Shown here: positions 63,019-64,000 of the stretch, one piece after another
Position numbering within the stretch: the stretch's first letter is position 1
Layout of the letters: each line of letters begins with the position of its first letter
Origin: Ignavibacteriales bacterium
GTDB taxonomy: Bacteria; Bacteroidota; Ignavibacteria; UBA10030; SZUA-254
Assembly: GCA_016214905.1 (NCBI GenBank)
Contig: JACRMQ010000007.1
Span: 62,001 to 126,000 of the forward strand
Length of the DNA: 64,000 nt
Direction of reading: 5' to 3'
Program-made: the position numbers and the translations under genes
Notes under the pieces: model-generated
What the model was told of the DNA's origin: nothing
The model's input: only the letters and a program-made list of their open reading frames with translations
The model's database searches: none

Positions 63019-64000
63019 TTATTTAAGAAATACCATTTTGTTTGTTTGGGAATATTTATCTCCCACCTGAAGGTGATAGAAATATATTCCCGAGGCAACC
63101 TGCGCACCGGCGCTGTTTCTGCCGTTCCACTCTATCGTGTACATTCCGCCTTTATAATCTTCGCTTGCCAGTACAATCACTTCGCGTCCAACGATATCAT
63201 AAATTTTTAATGTTACCCATCCCGGCTCCGGCAGCGAAAATTTTATCTGCGTTGCAGGATTGAATGGATTTGGAAAATTTTGTTCAAGAGAATATTTTTG
63301 AGGTAATCCAGATGGGTCAATTTTAACATCCGTAGTTGTTTCAATCGAATATTCTTTTATGTCGGAACCTGCAGTTGAAGCAATGAATAAATTATTTTTT
63401 TCAGAAATTGTTACACCGGCAGGAACTCTGAATTGAACCGCGTGTTTACCGTCTCTCCCAAGAAATCCAATATGGTTGCCTTTATTGTCAAAAATCTGCA
63501 GGTGGTTCAAACCCGCGTCGGAGATATAAATTCTATCATCACTGTCTGTGGCAATTCCACTCATTCGCGCAAATGTTCCCACAAACTGCCAAACTCCATC
63601 GGTTTGTTTGATGTGTTCACCGAAACCCCTTAAGAATTGTCCGTTTTTCGAAAACACCTGAACCCTTGAATTACCGGCATCAGCAACAAAAATTTCATCT
63701 GCCGTTTTGCTTATAGATATTCCGATGGGAAAACGTAACTGTCCCGGATTGTTACCAATCATTCCGATATAAGATTGAACCTCTCCGGCTGCGTTCATAA
63801 CGGTAACCCGGTGCATTTCACGTTCAACAATAAAAACCGATCCGTCGCCATCTACCGCCAAATCTACAACCGATTGAAATGAGATTCCATGTTGAGAGGA
63901 ACGATCTATTATAGTTCCAGATTGATCCAGCGTGAGAACATCGTTGCTTGTTCCGACAAGAATATTACCGTCGCTTTTAAAGGCAACGCTCGTGGGAGGT
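63019..64000 (-). CDS. NHL-repeat protein with T9SS sorting domain, 5' end beyond window
   Basis: The reading frame remains open to the window edge, so the start is missing; 327 residues are visible. NHL/six-bladed beta-propeller repeats are seen as VFIVEREMHRVTVMN, IFVADAGNSRVQVFSK and IYISDAGLNHLQIFDN. The last 85 residues form a T9SS sorting domain (LEQNFPNPFNPAT, then ASGIYFYHLQV...KMVFLK). The protein should be anchored or secreted at the outer surface. It is co-transcribed with the multihaem cytochrome 11 bases downstream; NHL propellers can dock partner proteins, which fits a shared electron-transfer or surface assembly. Confidence 0.85.
   Translation of the reverse strand, partial: PPTSVAFKSDGNILVGTSNDVLTLDQSGTIIDRSSQHGISFQSVVDLAVDGDGSVFIVEREMHRVTVMNAAGEVQSYIGMIGNNPGQLRFPIGISISKTADEIFVADAGNSRVQVFSKNGQFLRGFGEHIKQTDGVWQFVGTFARMSGIATDSDDRIYISDAGLNHLQIFDNKGNHIGFLGRDGKHAVQFRVPAGVTISEKNNLFIASTAGSDIKEYSIETTTDVKIDPSGLPQKYSLEQNFPNPFNPATQIKFSLPEPGWVTLKIYDIVGREVIVLASEDYKGGMYTIEWNGRNSAGAQVASGIYFYHLQVGDKYSQTNKMVFLK

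Noticed and set aside
1-64000. tRNA or rRNA genes in intergenic regions
   Set aside because: All gaps were read on both strands; no cloverleaf with GTTCRA-like T-arm or rRNA sequence was recognised.

Overview
The window reads as a chromosomal segment of a Bacteroidota/Chlorobi-group bacterium, most likely of the Ignavibacteria type. The reasons are AT-rich coding sequence, relaxed lipoprotein signals, C-terminal sorting domains of the type IX secretion (T9SS) kind on at least three exported proteins (the NPFNP-containing motif followed by GIYFYRL-like endings), menaquinone synthesis by the futalosine route, and a TTTG/TAnnTTTG-like promoter. The lineage is inferred from gene content; no rRNA, tRNA, IS element or CRISPR array was seen.

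Layout. 225-6571 (+): HrpB helicase, an exported GH13 amylase-type enzyme and a beta-CASP nuclease, separated by unusual degenerate heptanucleotide repeat tracts. 6568-13937 (-): a compact six-gene operon for the futalosine menaquinone pathway, with an apparent MqnE-MqnA fusion and an embedded TolB-like beta-propeller lipoprotein. 14011-23478 (+): an envelope-quality-control run of three parvulin/SurA-type proteins, a MoxR ATPase, an exported subtilase and a membrane-anchored VWA protein. 23576-30213 (-): uvrA, two paralogous lipoproteins, then DUF58 and TPR proteins that are usual MoxR/VWA partners. 30542-36692 (+): thiL, a Tat-exported class V aminotransferase, and two tandem M14 carboxypeptidase-like proteins, the first of which has lost its zinc ligands.

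36719-50641 (-): a pseudouridine synthase, two small ORFs on the + strand, a prohibitin-like protein, a roughly 1665-residue T9SS surface protein with nine InlB-like repeats, and a complete RND efflux operon read from its own TetR regulator. Two palindromes near that regulator form a plausible operator. 50844-57521 (-): carB and carA with a nitroreductase, a methyltransferase, YceI and a MarR regulator with a perfect palindromic operator candidate. 57668-60321 (+): a four-helix membrane protein, an AlkD-like glycosylase and two methyltransferases. 60632-64000 (-): a 14-haem CXXCH cytochrome carrying a proprotein-convertase-type P-domain, preceded by a partial NHL-repeat T9SS protein that runs off the window.

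The strongest candidates for something undescribed are the phase-locked heptamer tracts flanking the GH13 gene, the 14-haem/P-domain cytochrome with its NHL partner, the dead/live M14 pair, the MqnE-MqnA fusion, and a 15-bp-arm extragenic palindrome at 38909-38955. Most of the remainder is ordinary housekeeping content.
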